A stretch of 64,000 bases of DNA. Origin: Prevotella sp. GTDB lineage: Bacteria > Bacteroidota > Bacteroidia > Bacteroidales > Bacteroidaceae. The notes beneath the pieces were generated by a model, which searched no databases, was not told where the DNA came from, and saw only the letters and a list, made by a program, of their open reading frames with translations. Made by a program: the position numbers and the translations under genes. Positions within the stretch are counted from its first letter, which is position 1. Every line of letters begins with the position of its first letter. The DNA lies in assembly GCA_017412705.1 (NCBI GenBank), contig JAFPWS010000045.1, positions 1 through 64,000 of the forward strand. Direction: 5' to 3'. This document shows positions 7,553 through 16,768 of this stretch, in pieces.

Positions 7553-10500
7553 ATGAAACATAAACTAATCATGTTGCTGACAGCACTGTTATTCGTGCCT
7601 ATGGGAATATTTAGTCAGACATACCAGCAAATGTGGAAACAGGCAGAGGAGGCCATGGACAAAGACCTGCCCCAGAGTGCCATCCAGCATTTGCAAAAGA
7701 TAGAGTGTAAAGCCCTGAAGGAAGAGGCTTACGGACAACTGCTGAAGTCGACGCTGCTACACGCACGCCTGCAGGCCGAGGTGGCTCCCGACTCGCTGTT
7801 GCCTGCCGTCAAGCGACTGGAGCAGCAGGCACAACAGACCACAAGCATTCCCCTGCGTGCCGTCTACCACGCCGTGCTGTCGCAGGTATACAGGAACAAC
7901 CATCAGCTGGGCGAAGAATATCTCACCCGCAGCGAAGACTATAAGACACAGGCGCTGGCCCATCCCGAGGCCTTGGCACAGGTCAAGACTGATGCATACG
8001 AGCCTTTCATCGTCAGAAGCAAGGACAGCGAACTCTTTGGCCACGACCTGCTGAGCGTGGTGGGACAGGAGTTGGAGGCGTGGGCGATGCTCAACACCTA
8101 CTACGACAAGGCCGGCAATCGTCCTGCAGCGTGTCTGACAGCATCGAAGACGGTCAAGACCATCCGGCAGGCAGACTCGTTGCTGGCCGTTTATGGCGAC
8201 CTGAACGAGGCTGGCGAGGTGGCCATACAGCGCTATGAGCTGATGGGCAATGTCACAGCCAAAGAGAAATACGACTGGCTGGTGCAAGCCATCAACCGTT
8301 GGGGGGCGTGGAAACGTGCCAACAACCTGCGCAACGCATTGACACGACTGACGAACGCCCAGTTTGAGGTGGAGGTGCCCCATCAGGTAGCCATACCCCA
8401 GGAGCAGCAGACCGTTCAGCTGAAGAACCTGCGCAGCCTGCAGAGCATGACCATGCGCGTCTGGCGTACCCAGCTGTTGGGCAACGCTGATTTGTCGCCT
8501 GACAACAAGAACGACCTGCAAACGATTATGAAGGGAGCCCAGGAGCTGACGATGCTGAAGAGAACTGTCAATTTCGCACCCAAGAAAGAGTACGAGGTGT
8601 TCGGCGACAGCCTTACCCTGGAAGGACTGCCTGCAGGCATCTATCTGGTGGAGTTCACCTCCGTCCCTGCCACCTATACGGTACGCAGTCTCTACTACGT
8701 CTCAGGGGTACGCCTGCTCATAGAGACCCAGCCAGGAGACAAGAAGCGCTACGAGCTTGTGGACGCCCGCACGGGACATCCATTGAAGAACGGTCAGCTG
8801 AAGGATGACGAGGGACGCTACAAGAACCGTCTCTTCGCCTACACCCCTGATGACAAGTATCTGCCCCTGATGAACAGCTGGGGACGCTATTACTATCAGG
8901 AGCAAGCCTACGGCAGGGAGCACACCTCGCTCTTCACGGACCGCAGCCTCTATCGCCCTGGCCAGACGGTCTGTGTGGCCGGCATCACGTGGAAGGAGGA
9001 GAGCGTGACAGACAATATCAGTGTTGGCAATAAGAAGATGACCTTGGAATTGCGCGACGCCAACTACAAGCTCGTCAGCGAGCAACAGGTCACAACTGAC
9101 CAGTATGGCAAGTGCGGCGCCCAGTTCACCCTGCCTCAGGGCCTGCTGAACGGACAATTCACCATCCGTACCGAGGGGGCCAGCGTGTCGTTCAACGTGG
9201 AGGAATACAAGCGCCCCACCTTCGAGGTGGAATTCGACGAATACAAGGAGTCGTACAAGGCTGGCGACACTATTCAGGGCCGGGGACGTGCCTTGAGCTA
9301 TGCCGGTGTACCCGTGCAGGGTGCCAAGGTGCACTATACCGTCAAGCGCCGGGTGGCATTCTGGTGGATGACCTACTCGCACTACTGGTCGGGAGGCTAC
9401 TTTGGGCGCAGCCTCAACGAGGAACAACTCTACGAGGGTGAAGCCCTGACGGACGACGAGGGTTACTTCTCCGTGCAGGTGCCCCTGCTGATGCCCCAAG
9501 ACCTGATGAACGCACACATGTACTATCACTTTGTGGTAGAGGCTGACGTGACCGACCAGGCTGGCGAGAGCCACCAAGGCACCATGTCGCTGCCTTTGGG
9601 TACCAAGCCGACAGCCCTGACCTGCGACCTGCCTCAGGAGGTGCGTAGCGACGAGATGCCTGAGGTGGTGTTCTCGCGTCGCAATGCAGCAGGCAAGGAG
9701 ATTGAGGGCACGGTGAAGTACCGTATAGACCATGGCAAGTGGAAGGAATGCAAGGCCAACAGCCCGCTGTCCATAGCCAATGGCAAACCGTTGTCTTCGG
9801 GCGAGCACAGGCTGGAAGGCGTATGCGAGGAAGACACGATAGACCTTAAGTTCATCGTCTTCGGACTCGACGACAAAGTGCCTGCCACCCAAACCCACGA
9901 CTGGTTCTATTGTTCAGACTCACGATTCCCCAACGATGGTACACCTGTCACGCTGCAGGTAGGTTCGTCCGACCCTGACCTATACATCTTCTACAGCATC
10001 TTCTCAGGGAAAAAGCTTATCGAGGGTGGACACGTAGAAAGGAACGCTGCCCTCGTCAATCGCAAGCTGACCTATAAGGAAGAATACGGCAACGGCCTGC
10101 TCATCACATACGCATGGGTGAAGGACGGCGAGTGCTATCGCCACCAACAGACCATTAGACGCCCTATGCCCGACAAGCAGCTCCGATTGTCATGGGAAAC
10201 CTTCCGCGACCATCTGACACCAGGACAACAGGAGGAATGGCGACTGACCATCAAGAATCCTGACGGAACACCTGCTGACGCCTCGTTGATGGCCGTGCTC
10301 TACGACAAGAGCCTTGACCAGCTGAAGCAGCACAAGTGGTCGTTCGGTCCCAGTAACTACCTGCCTCTGCCTTCTACCAGCTGGCAGTGGATGTCATGGG
10401 GCAAGCTGCAAGGCAGTGCCTCGAAGGACTACAAGACACTCCACGTGCCCAACATTGAATATAGTCATTTCGACCAAAGCGTCTATCCCACATACCATGA

Positions 10501-12958
10501 GTACGTCAGAGCCTTTGGGCGCATGCGTTACAAGACAGCCAGCATGCCTACGATGATGGCGTCGAAATCTGCCAGGAACGCCAGTGCCCAAGTCGACGAA
10601 GAGGGCATGGTAGCCCTGGGGACAGCAGAGGCGGATGACAAAGTGGTAGCAGAGTACGTCGAAGCAGAGGAGGCAAAGACGGGTGAGACGGAGGCTACAT
10701 CCACTATCCGCGAAAACCTGAACGAGACTGCCTTCTGTTATCCTGACCTGGTGACTGACGAGCAAGGTGGCGTGACGCTGAAGTTCACCCTGCCAGAGAG
10801 CCTGACGACGTGGCGCTTCATGGGCGTAGCCAACACGAAGGACATGCTGTATGGCTACCTGGGAGGCGAGGCGGTGGCCAAGAAGGATGTCATGATACAA
10901 CCTAACATCCCTCGCTTCATCCGCATGGGCGACGAGGCTCATATCACGGCTCGCATCATCAACACCAGCGAACAAGTCAAGAGTGGACAGGTCATGCTAC
11001 AACTGCTCGACCCAAAGACCAACAAGGTGGTGATGGAGCAAATACAGCCCGTCAACGTAGAGGCAGGCAAGACAGGTGCTGCGACCTTCAGTGTTCCATG
11101 TGCATCGTTCACGGAATCCCTCCTCGTCTGCAAGATGACAGTCAAGGGCGAGGGTTTCAGCGATGGCGAGCAACACTACCTGCCCATCCTCCCCGACCGT
11201 GAATACGTCACCAAGACCGTTCCCTACACCCAGCACGAGGCTGGTGTCAAGACGATAGACCTGACGAAGCTGTTCCCCGCAGGTACGACACAGCAGAAAC
11301 TGACCGTCGAGTACACCAACAACCCCACATGGCTCATGGTACAGGCCCTGCCCGTCATCGGACAGCCCTGCAAATACAGTGCGATTGACCACGCGGCATC
11401 GTATTACAGCAACCTGCTGGCCAAGACGCTGATGGACCAGAACCCACAGGTAAAGGACGTCTTCGAGCAATGGAAGCATGAGGATGCCTCGCAGAGCTCA
11501 CTGCACTCCGCATTGGAGAAGAACCAGGAGCTGAAAGACCTGGTGCTGGAAGAGACGCCATGGGTGAACAGCGCCAATCGGGAGACGGAGCAGAAACAAC
11601 GTCTGGCAGACTTCTTCGACAAGAATATGATTAGCCATCGTCTGGACATGGCTGTTTCGAAACTCAAGGATCTACAGAATGCAGACGGTTCGTTCTCATG
11701 GTATCCCGGCATGCCTGGCAGTACACACATCACGGTGGCTGTAGAGGAGATGCTGGTACGCCTGAACCTCATGACTGGCGCACAAAACGACACCAAGAAG
11801 ATATTGACCAAGACCTTCGACTACATGGGCAAGGAGATGACTGACCTCGTGGCCAAGCTGAGGGAGCAGGAGAAGAAGGGCCATAAGCCTTCGTTCCCAT
11901 CGTTCACTGCACTACGCTGGCTCTATCTGTGCGCCCTCGACGGTCGTCAGTTGTCGAAAGAGGTCAAGTCAGCCAACGAATACCTCATCGTTCTGCTGAA
12001 GAAGGACATCAAGCGTCAGAGCATCTACGAGAAGGCCCTCACCGCCATCGTTCTCAGCAAGCATGGCGACCACAAGAAGGCTGCCGAGTATGTGCAGAGC
12101 CTGAAAGAATTTACGGTGTATACTGAAGAGATGGGGCGTTATTACGACACCCGACGGGCCTCCTATTCATGGTACGACTACAAGATTCCTACCGAGGTAG
12201 CAGCCATAGAGGCCATCCAGGCCATTACGCCTCAGGACGTGAAGACCGTCGACGAGATGCGTCGCTGGCTGTTGCAGGAGAAGCGTACCCAGGCATGGAA
12301 TACGCCCATCAACAGTGTGAACGCCATCTGGGCCTTCCTGAACGGCAACAGCCAAAAGCTAATCGCCAATAGCCAAAAGCAAACAGTATTGGCCATCGAC
12401 CAGCAACCCATTGAGTTGCCCAAGGCCACAGCAGGCATGGGCTATGTCAAGACAGATATCAGTGAGCCCAAGGGGCAGACCTTCACTGCGGCAAAGACCT
12501 CAGAGGGTACGTCATGGGGCGCTGTCTATGCTCAGTTCATGCAGAAGACATCAGACATAGAAGCCTCGCAGAGCGGCATCTCCGTCAAGCGCGAAGTGCT
12601 GACAGCCAAAGGCGAACAGCTGACAGCCAACAGTCTGCAAACAGGTGCCCGCATCAAGGTGCGCATCACCATTGAGAGCACGCGTGACCTCGACTTCGTG
12701 CAGGTGGTTGACCGCAGGGCAGCATGCATGGAGCCCATCCACCAGCTTTCGGGCTATCAGAGAGGCGTCTACATCTCGCCCAAGGACTATGCGACGAACT
12801 ACTATTACTATGGTTTGTCGAAGGGCAAGCATGTGATAGAGACTGAATACTATATCGACCGTGCAGGAAAGTATGAGACAGGTACCTGCTCTGTCCAGTG
12901 TGCCTATGCACCAGAATACCGTGCCACAGCACCGTCGATAACCCTTTATGCAAAATAG
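7553..12958 (+). CDS. alpha-2-macroglobulin-like protein, thioester lost
   Basis: Very large (1801 residues) periplasmic or surface protein of the bacterial alpha-2-macroglobulin family. The chosen start gives a clean signal peptide (MKHKLIMLLTALLFVPMGIFSQT); the open frame extends 32 codons further but into the promoter. A helical N-terminal region is followed by macroglobulin beta-sandwich domains (SLYRPGQTV about residue 465; YKRPTFEVEF about 550), the central A2M segment (LPESLTTWRFMGVANTKD about 1080), a terpenoid-cyclase-like alpha toroid and a C-terminal domain like the bacterial MG10 fold. The thioester signature (CxEQ in trapping family members) is absent: the equivalent region reads QPCKYSAIDHAASYYSN. 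It probably does not trap proteases covalently. It begins the operon with DUF1573, meaB and ispH. Confidence 0.85.
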   Translation: MKHKLIMLLTALLFVPMGIFSQTYQQMWKQAEEAMDKDLPQSAIQHLQKIECKALKEEAYGQLLKSTLLHARLQAEVAPDSLLPAVKRLEQQAQQTTSIPLRAVYHAVLSQVYRNNHQLGEEYLTRSEDYKTQALAHPEALAQVKTDAYEPFIVRSKDSELFGHDLLSVVGQELEAWAMLNTYYDKAGNRPAACLTASKTVKTIRQADSLLAVYGDLNEAGEVAIQRYELMGNVTAKEKYDWLVQAINRWGAWKRANNLRNALTRLTNAQFEVEVPHQVAIPQEQQTVQLKNLRSLQSMTMRVWRTQLLGNADLSPDNKNDLQTIMKGAQELTMLKRTVNFAPKKEYEVFGDSLTLEGLPAGIYLVEFTSVPATYTVRSLYYVSGVRLLIETQPGDKKRYELVDARTGHPLKNGQLKDDEGRYKNRLFAYTPDDKYLPLMNSWGRYYYQEQAYGREHTSLFTDRSLYRPGQTVCVAGITWKEESVTDNISVGNKKMTLELRDANYKLVSEQQVTTDQYGKCGAQFTLPQGLLNGQFTIRTEGASVSFNVEEYKRPTFEVEFDEYKESYKAGDTIQGRGRALSYAGVPVQGAKVHYTVKRRVAFWWMTYSHYWSGGYFGRSLNEEQLYEGEALTDDEGYFSVQVPLLMPQDLMNAHMYYHFVVEADVTDQAGESHQGTMSLPLGTKPTALTCDLPQEVRSDEMPEVVFSRRNAAGKEIEGTVKYRIDHGKWKECKANSPLSIANGKPLSSGEHRLEGVCEEDTIDLKFIVFGLDDKVPATQTHDWFYCSDSRFPNDGTPVTLQVGSSDPDLYIFYSIFSGKKLIEGGHVERNAALVNRKLTYKEEYGNGLLITYAWVKDGECYRHQQTIRRPMPDKQLRLSWETFRDHLTPGQQEEWRLTIKNPDGTPADASLMAVLYDKSLDQLKQHKWSFGPSNYLPLPSTSWQWMSWGKLQGSASKDYKTLHVPNIEYSHFDQSVYPTYHEYVRAFGRMRYKTASMPTMMASKSARNASAQVDEEGMVALGTAEADDKVVAEYVEAEEAKTGETEATSTIRENLNETAFCYPDLVTDEQGGVTLKFTLPESLTTWRFMGVANTKDMLYGYLGGEAVAKKDVMIQPNIPRFIRMGDEAHITARIINTSEQVKSGQVMLQLLDPKTNKVVMEQIQPVNVEAGKTGAATFSVPCASFTESLLVCKMTVKGEGFSDGEQHYLPILPDREYVTKTVPYTQHEAGVKTIDLTKLFPAGTTQQKLTVEYTNNPTWLMVQALPVIGQPCKYSAIDHAASYYSNLLAKTLMDQNPQVKDVFEQWKHEDASQSSLHSALEKNQELKDLVLEETPWVNSANRETEQKQRLADFFDKNMISHRLDMAVSKLKDLQNADGSFSWYPGMPGSTHITVAVEEMLVRLNLMTGAQNDTKKILTKTFDYMGKEMTDLVAKLREQEKKGHKPSFPSFTALRWLYLCALDGRQLSKEVKSANEYLIVLLKKDIKRQSIYEKALTAIVLSKHGDHKKAAEYVQSLKEFTVYTEEMGRYYDTRRASYSWYDYKIPTEVAAIEAIQAITPQDVKTVDEMRRWLLQEKRTQAWNTPINSVNAIWAFLNGNSQKLIANSQKQTVLAIDQQPIELPKATAGMGYVKTDISEPKGQTFTAAKTSEGTSWGAVYAQFMQKTSDIEASQSGISVKREVLTAKGEQLTANSLQTGARIKVRITIESTRDLDFVQVVDRRAACMEPIHQLSGYQRGVYISPKDYATNYYYYGLSKGKHVIETEYYIDRAGKYETGTCSVQCAYAPEYRATAPSITLYAK

Positions 12959-12963
12959 CACTT

Positions 12964-14007
12964 ATGAATAGAAAGACCATTATATCCTCTTTATTGTTGC
13001 TGGCCACCATGCCTGTGGCGGCACAGAAACTCATTGCAGAGAAAACCACCGTCGAGGCAGGGCGTACAGCCTGGAAACAGCCTATTACCGCAGTGTTCGA
13101 ATTCAAGACGAAAGGCAGTAAGAAGGTACGGATAGAAGGAGTACGCCCTGACTGCAACTGTACCGTTGTCGACTACCCCAAGGGCGATCTGGGCGACAAG
13201 TTCCAGATTAGGATGACCTATGATGCCAAGCAGTTGGGCCACTTCGATAAACAGGCAGCTGTCTATACCAATGCCTCCTCGGAGCCATTCTATATCCGCA
13301 TGCGGGGACAGGTGTTGGAGCACTATGTAGACCTCTCTGCCAACTATCCTGTCGTGATGGGTGACCTGCGACTCAACACTAATGACCTGGAGTTTGACAA
13401 CGTCAACAGAGGCGACCAGTTGGTACAGCATCTGAACATCTATAATAACGGAGAGAAAGCATATCATCCTAACCTGATGCACTTGCCACCCTACCTCACC
13501 GCGAAGGTGGTACCTGAGGAACTGAAACCCATGGAAACAGGAACGATTACCGTTACCCTGAACTCTTCCAAGGTACACAGCTACGGATTGACGCAGACCT
13601 CCATCTACCTTGCAGGCAATCCTGGCGACAAGGTGCGCAACGACCATGAGATTACTGTCTCCACCATCCTGTTGCCCTCCTTCCCTGAGCACATGCAGAA
13701 TCCTCCTAAGATAGAGATGTCGAAGGAGATAGTCAATGTGGCCTTCGAGGGAAAGAGTAAGAAGACGGAGGTGATAGACATCATGAATACAGGACGCTCA
13801 GAGTTGAAGATTACATCGCTGCAGATGTTCACTCGCGGTCTGAAGATTTCGCTGGGTAAGTCCAGCCTACAGCCAGGCGAGTCTACCAAGCTCAAGATTA
13901 CCGTCATGTACAACGACCTGAAGAAGGTTCGTACGCGTCCACGTATCCTCATGATAACCAACGACCCCAGCAAGCCAAAGGTAACAATAGAAATTAATGC
14001 CCGATAA
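12964..14007 (+). CDS. DUF1573 secreted protein
   Basis: Exported 347-residue protein of unknown role. The start at 12964 gives a signal peptide (MNRKTIISSLLLLATMPVAAQ) and lies five bases after the A2M stop codon; the longer open frame from 12898 would overlap that gene by 61 bases and lacks a signal. A DUF1573 domain follows (about 25-130) with the typical two-cysteine PDCNCTVVDYPKG stretch and LGHFDKQAAVYTN, an immunoglobulin-like fold related to ASPM/SPD-2/Hydin domains. A second similar domain appears around 140-230 and a third near 255-347 (VIDIMNTGRSELKI). Cotranscribed with the A2M-like gene, so a shared envelope function is plausible. Confidence 0.85.
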   Translation: MNRKTIISSLLLLATMPVAAQKLIAEKTTVEAGRTAWKQPITAVFEFKTKGSKKVRIEGVRPDCNCTVVDYPKGDLGDKFQIRMTYDAKQLGHFDKQAAVYTNASSEPFYIRMRGQVLEHYVDLSANYPVVMGDLRLNTNDLEFDNVNRGDQLVQHLNIYNNGEKAYHPNLMHLPPYLTAKVVPEELKPMETGTITVTLNSSKVHSYGLTQTSIYLAGNPGDKVRNDHEITVSTILLPSFPEHMQNPPKIEMSKEIVNVAFEGKSKKTEVIDIMNTGRSELKITSLQMFTRGLKISLGKSSLQPGESTKLKITVMYNDLKKVRTRPRILMITNDPSKPKVTIEINAR

Positions 14008-14012
14008 AAGTC

Positions 14013-15116
14013 ATGGAACATCCCGAAAACAGCACAGTATACGCAGGTCTGCAAGTGAACAGCGGCGTTGAGCAGCCTGCCATCATCAACCCCTATCTGA
14101 AGCGCAACCGTTTCCGGCGTCGTGAGCTCTCTGCAGCTGAGATGGTAGAAGGCATCGTCAAGGGCGATGTCACCATCCTCTCGCAAGCTGTCACGCTGGT
14201 AGAAAGTGTCAACCCCGTCCATCAGGCCAAGGCCCAGGAGGTCATCAACAAGTGTCTGCCCTATAGTGGCAACAGCATCCGTGTGGGCATCAGTGGTGTT
14301 CCCGGTGCAGGCAAGTCTACCAGCATCGACGAGTTTGGCATCCATGTGCTTAAGGAGAAGGGAGGACGACTGGCTGTGCTGGCCATCGACCCCTCGTCAG
14401 AGCGTTCTAAGGGTTCTATCTTGGGCGACAAGACGCGCATGGAGAAATTATCAGTCCATCCAGACTCTTTCATCCGCCCCAGTCCGACAGCAGGTTCTCT
14501 GGGTGGCGTGGCCCGTAAGACGCGAGAGACCATCATCCTATGCGAGGCTGCAGGCTTCGACAAGATTTTTGTCGAGACCGTTGGCGTAGGACAGAGCGAG
14601 ACAGCCTGCCACTCGATGGTTGACTTCTTCCTGCTTATCCAACTGGCTGGCACAGGCGACGACCTACAGGGTATCAAGCGTGGCATCATGGAGATTTGCG
14701 ACGGCATCGTCATCAACAAATGCGATGGCGACAACGTGGACAAGTGCCACATGGCTGCCACCAACTTCCGTAACGCCCTCCACTTCTTCCCCATGCCCGA
14801 GAGCGGATGGTTGCCCAAGGTACTGTGCTACAGTGGTTTCTATGGCTATGGCATCAAGGAGGTGTGGGACATGATTTACCAGTACGTCGACTTCGTCAAG
14901 GCCAATGGCTACTTCTCTTATCGTCGCAACGAGCAGTCCAAATACTGGATGTACGAGAGCATCAATGAACACCTGCGCCTCAACTTCTACAACAATCCAC
15001 TCATTGAGCAACAGCTGCAGGAGGCTGAACGTAGTGTGCTGGCAGGTCAGCAGACATCGTTTGTCGCAGCACAAAGCCTGCTGGACACCTATTTCAAACA
15101 ACTAAAGCATGCTTAA
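14013..15116 (+). CDS. meaB: MeaB, methylmalonyl-CoA mutase GTPase chaperone
   Basis: G3E-type GTPase that protects and loads coenzyme B12 on methylmalonyl-CoA mutase, the step that makes the propionate precursor in Prevotella-like bacteria. The 367-residue protein has Walker A GVPGAGKST (residues 95-103), a DPSSERSKGSILGDKTRM segment, the FVETVGVGQSE switch region and the INKCDGD base-recognition stretch. The N-terminal part has the Bacteroidetes form (MEHPENSTVYAGLQ). It starts six bases after the DUF1573 stop and overlaps ispH by eight bases. The mutase genes are not in the window. Confidence 0.95.
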   Translation: MEHPENSTVYAGLQVNSGVEQPAIINPYLKRNRFRRRELSAAEMVEGIVKGDVTILSQAVTLVESVNPVHQAKAQEVINKCLPYSGNSIRVGISGVPGAGKSTSIDEFGIHVLKEKGGRLAVLAIDPSSERSKGSILGDKTRMEKLSVHPDSFIRPSPTAGSLGGVARKTRETIILCEAAGFDKIFVETVGVGQSETACHSMVDFFLLIQLAGTGDDLQGIKRGIMEICDGIVINKCDGDNVDKCHMAATNFRNALHFFPMPESGWLPKVLCYSGFYGYGIKEVWDMIYQYVDFVKANGYFSYRRNEQSKYWMYESINEHLRLNFYNNPLIEQQLQEAERSVLAGQQTSFVAAQSLLDTYFKQLKHA

Positions 15117-15990
15117 TATCGAGATTGACAACGGCAGTGGCTTCTGCTTTGGTGTCACAACGGCAATCCAGAAAGCCGAGGAGGAGTTGTCGAAGGGTAA
15201 TACACTCTATTGCCTGGGCGACATCGTACACAACGGCATGGAGTGTGAGCGTCTGCGACAGATGGGGCTGGTGACCATCGACCACGAGCAGATGCGCCAG
15301 CTGCATGACGTCAAGGTGCTGCTACGTGCTCATGGCGAACCTCCAGAGACCTACAAGATGGCCCGTCAGAACAACATCGAGATTATTGATGCCACCTGTC
15401 CTGTGGTGCTGCAACTGCAAAAGCGCATCAAGAAGCAGTATGACATGTCGTTGACACCAAACACCCAGCCCATAGCTCCCCAGATAGTCATCTTTGGCAA
15501 GAAAGGACATGCAGAGGTGTTAGGGCTGATTGGCCAGACGCAGTCGTCAGCCATCGTCATCGAGAGTTTCGACGAGGTCAGCAGGCTTGACTTCACACGC
15601 GACATCTATCTCTACTCCCAGACCACCAAGTCGCTCGACGAGTTTCATCGCATCATTGACTACATCCAGTCGCACATTGCAGGCGATGCCACCTTCCGTA
15701 GCTTTGACACCATCTGTCGTTCTGTGGCCAACCGTATGCCAAACATCTCGCAGTTTGCCACGCGTCACGACCTGATACTCTTTGTCTGCGGACGCAAAAG
15801 CTCTAATGGCAAAGTGCTCTTCAACGAGTGTCTGCGAGTCAATCCGAACACACACCTCATCGAAGGTCCTGACGAGATAGAGTCCTCATGGCTGAAGGGC
15901 ATTCGGACTGTGGGCATCTGCGGAGCTACCTCGACGCCCAAATGGCTGATGGAGCAGTGTCGCGATGCCATCAAAAACCAACAATCCTGA
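15109..15990 (+). CDS. ispH: IspH, 4-hydroxy-3-methylbut-2-enyl diphosphate reductase
   Basis: Last enzyme of the MEP pathway, reducing HMBPP to IPP and DMAPP with an Fe-S cluster. All three cluster cysteines are visible: Cys13 (GFCFGV), Cys97 (DATCPVV) and Cys203 (FDTICRSV). The HGEPPE segment (His75, Glu77) and QTTKS substrate-binding motif are also present. Length (293) is normal. It overlaps meaB by eight bases and is last in the operon. The next gene is convergent and abuts it with no base between the stop codons and no terminator. Confidence 0.97.
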   Translation: MLNIEIDNGSGFCFGVTTAIQKAEEELSKGNTLYCLGDIVHNGMECERLRQMGLVTIDHEQMRQLHDVKVLLRAHGEPPETYKMARQNNIEIIDATCPVVLQLQKRIKKQYDMSLTPNTQPIAPQIVIFGKKGHAEVLGLIGQTQSSAIVIESFDEVSRLDFTRDIYLYSQTTKSLDEFHRIIDYIQSHIAGDATFRSFDTICRSVANRMPNISQFATRHDLILFVCGRKSSNGKVLFNECLRVNPNTHLIEGPDEIESSWLKGIRTVGICGATSTPKWLMEQCRDAIKNQQS

Positions 15991-16662
15991 TTAGACTTTC
16001 CCAAACGACTGCCAAAGGTTGTCAGCAGGCAGAGGAGCCTCCACACAGATAGGTTCCTTTGACACAGGATGTACAAACTCCACCCGACGGGCCAGCAGGG
16101 AGATGCTTCCGTCAGGGTTCGAGCGTTTGGCACCATACTTCAGGTCGCCCTTGATGGGACAACCCATGGCAGCAAGCTGACAACGTATCTGATGATGGCG
16201 GCCTGTCAGCAGCTGCACTTCCAAAAGGAAATAGCGTTCCGACTGGTCTATGAGGCGATACTTCAGGATAGCCTTCTTCGACTGCGGGTGTTCACGGTCG
16301 TAGGCATACGACTTGTTCTGCTTCTCGTTGCGTACCAGCCAGTGCTCAAGGGTTCCCTCATCTTGAGAAGGACGGTTCTGCACAATAGCCCAGTACGTCT
16401 TGTGGACCTCGCCCAGTCGGAACATATCATTCAGTCGCGAGAGTGCTTTCGACGTTCTGGCAAACACCACCAACCCCCACACAGGACGATCCAGACGATG
16501 GACGACCCCTAAGAATACAGCACCAGGCTTCTGATACTTTTCTTTGATATAGGCCTTGACTGTTTCAGACAAGGGCGTGTCGCCAGTCTTGTCGCCCTGA
16601 ACGATCTCTCCACTCTGTTTCGAGACGATAATGATATGGTTGTCCTCGTAAACTACTTGCAT
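15991..16662 (-). CDS. RluA-family RNA pseudouridine synthase
   Basis: Converts specific uridines of rRNA or tRNA to pseudouridine in the cytoplasm. The protein is 223 residues from the chosen start (MQVVYEDNHIIIVSK), normal for the short RluA type without an S4 domain. Motifs: GVVHRLDRPVWGLVVFARTSKA with the catalytic Asp in HRLD, and LLTGRHHQIRCQLAAMGCPI. The longer open frame up to 16863 is rejected because a promoter lies at 16671-16701, just upstream of 16662, and the extension overlaps the divergent topB. Target uridine unknown. Confidence 0.9.
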   Translation of the reverse strand: MQVVYEDNHIIIVSKQSGEIVQGDKTGDTPLSETVKAYIKEKYQKPGAVFLGVVHRLDRPVWGLVVFARTSKALSRLNDMFRLGEVHKTYWAIVQNRPSQDEGTLEHWLVRNEKQNKSYAYDREHPQSKKAILKYRLIDQSERYFLLEVQLLTGRHHQIRCQLAAMGCPIKGDLKYGAKRSNPDGSISLLARRVEFVHPVSKEPICVEAPLPADNLWQSFGKV

Positions 16663-16670
16663 AACGGTGG

Positions 16671-16701
16671 CGAAATTACAAAAAATATCCGAATCAGCAA
16701 A
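16671..16701 (-). promoter_or_regulatory. promoter of the pseudouridine synthase gene
   Basis: On the minus strand TTTG (16698-16701) is followed after 19 bases by TAATTTCG (16671-16678), one base off the -7 consensus. It ends eight bases before the ATG at 16662, so the mRNA would be nearly leaderless. Confidence 0.6.
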
Positions 16702-16728
16702 CAACTGGTGCATAAAACGCAAAACTTT

Positions 16729-16760
16729 TTTGGTTTTTTGCCGATTTCTTTGTACCTTCG
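16729..16760 (+). promoter_or_regulatory. promoter of topB
   Basis: TTTG (16729-16732), 20 bases, then TACCTTCG (16753-16760), one base from the -7 consensus. It ends eight bases before the ATG at 16769 and supports that start over the upstream in-frame codon at 16667. Confidence 0.6.
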
Positions 16761-16768
16761 CACTCGCT

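Noticed and set aside
8702-9898. 398-codon open frame on the minus strand
   Set aside because: Antisense to the A2M-like gene; no recognisable motif.
16667-16768. 34-codon N-terminal extension of topoisomerase III
   Set aside because: The promoter at 16729-16760 lies inside it, and the family begins at the MIVCIAEKPS start.
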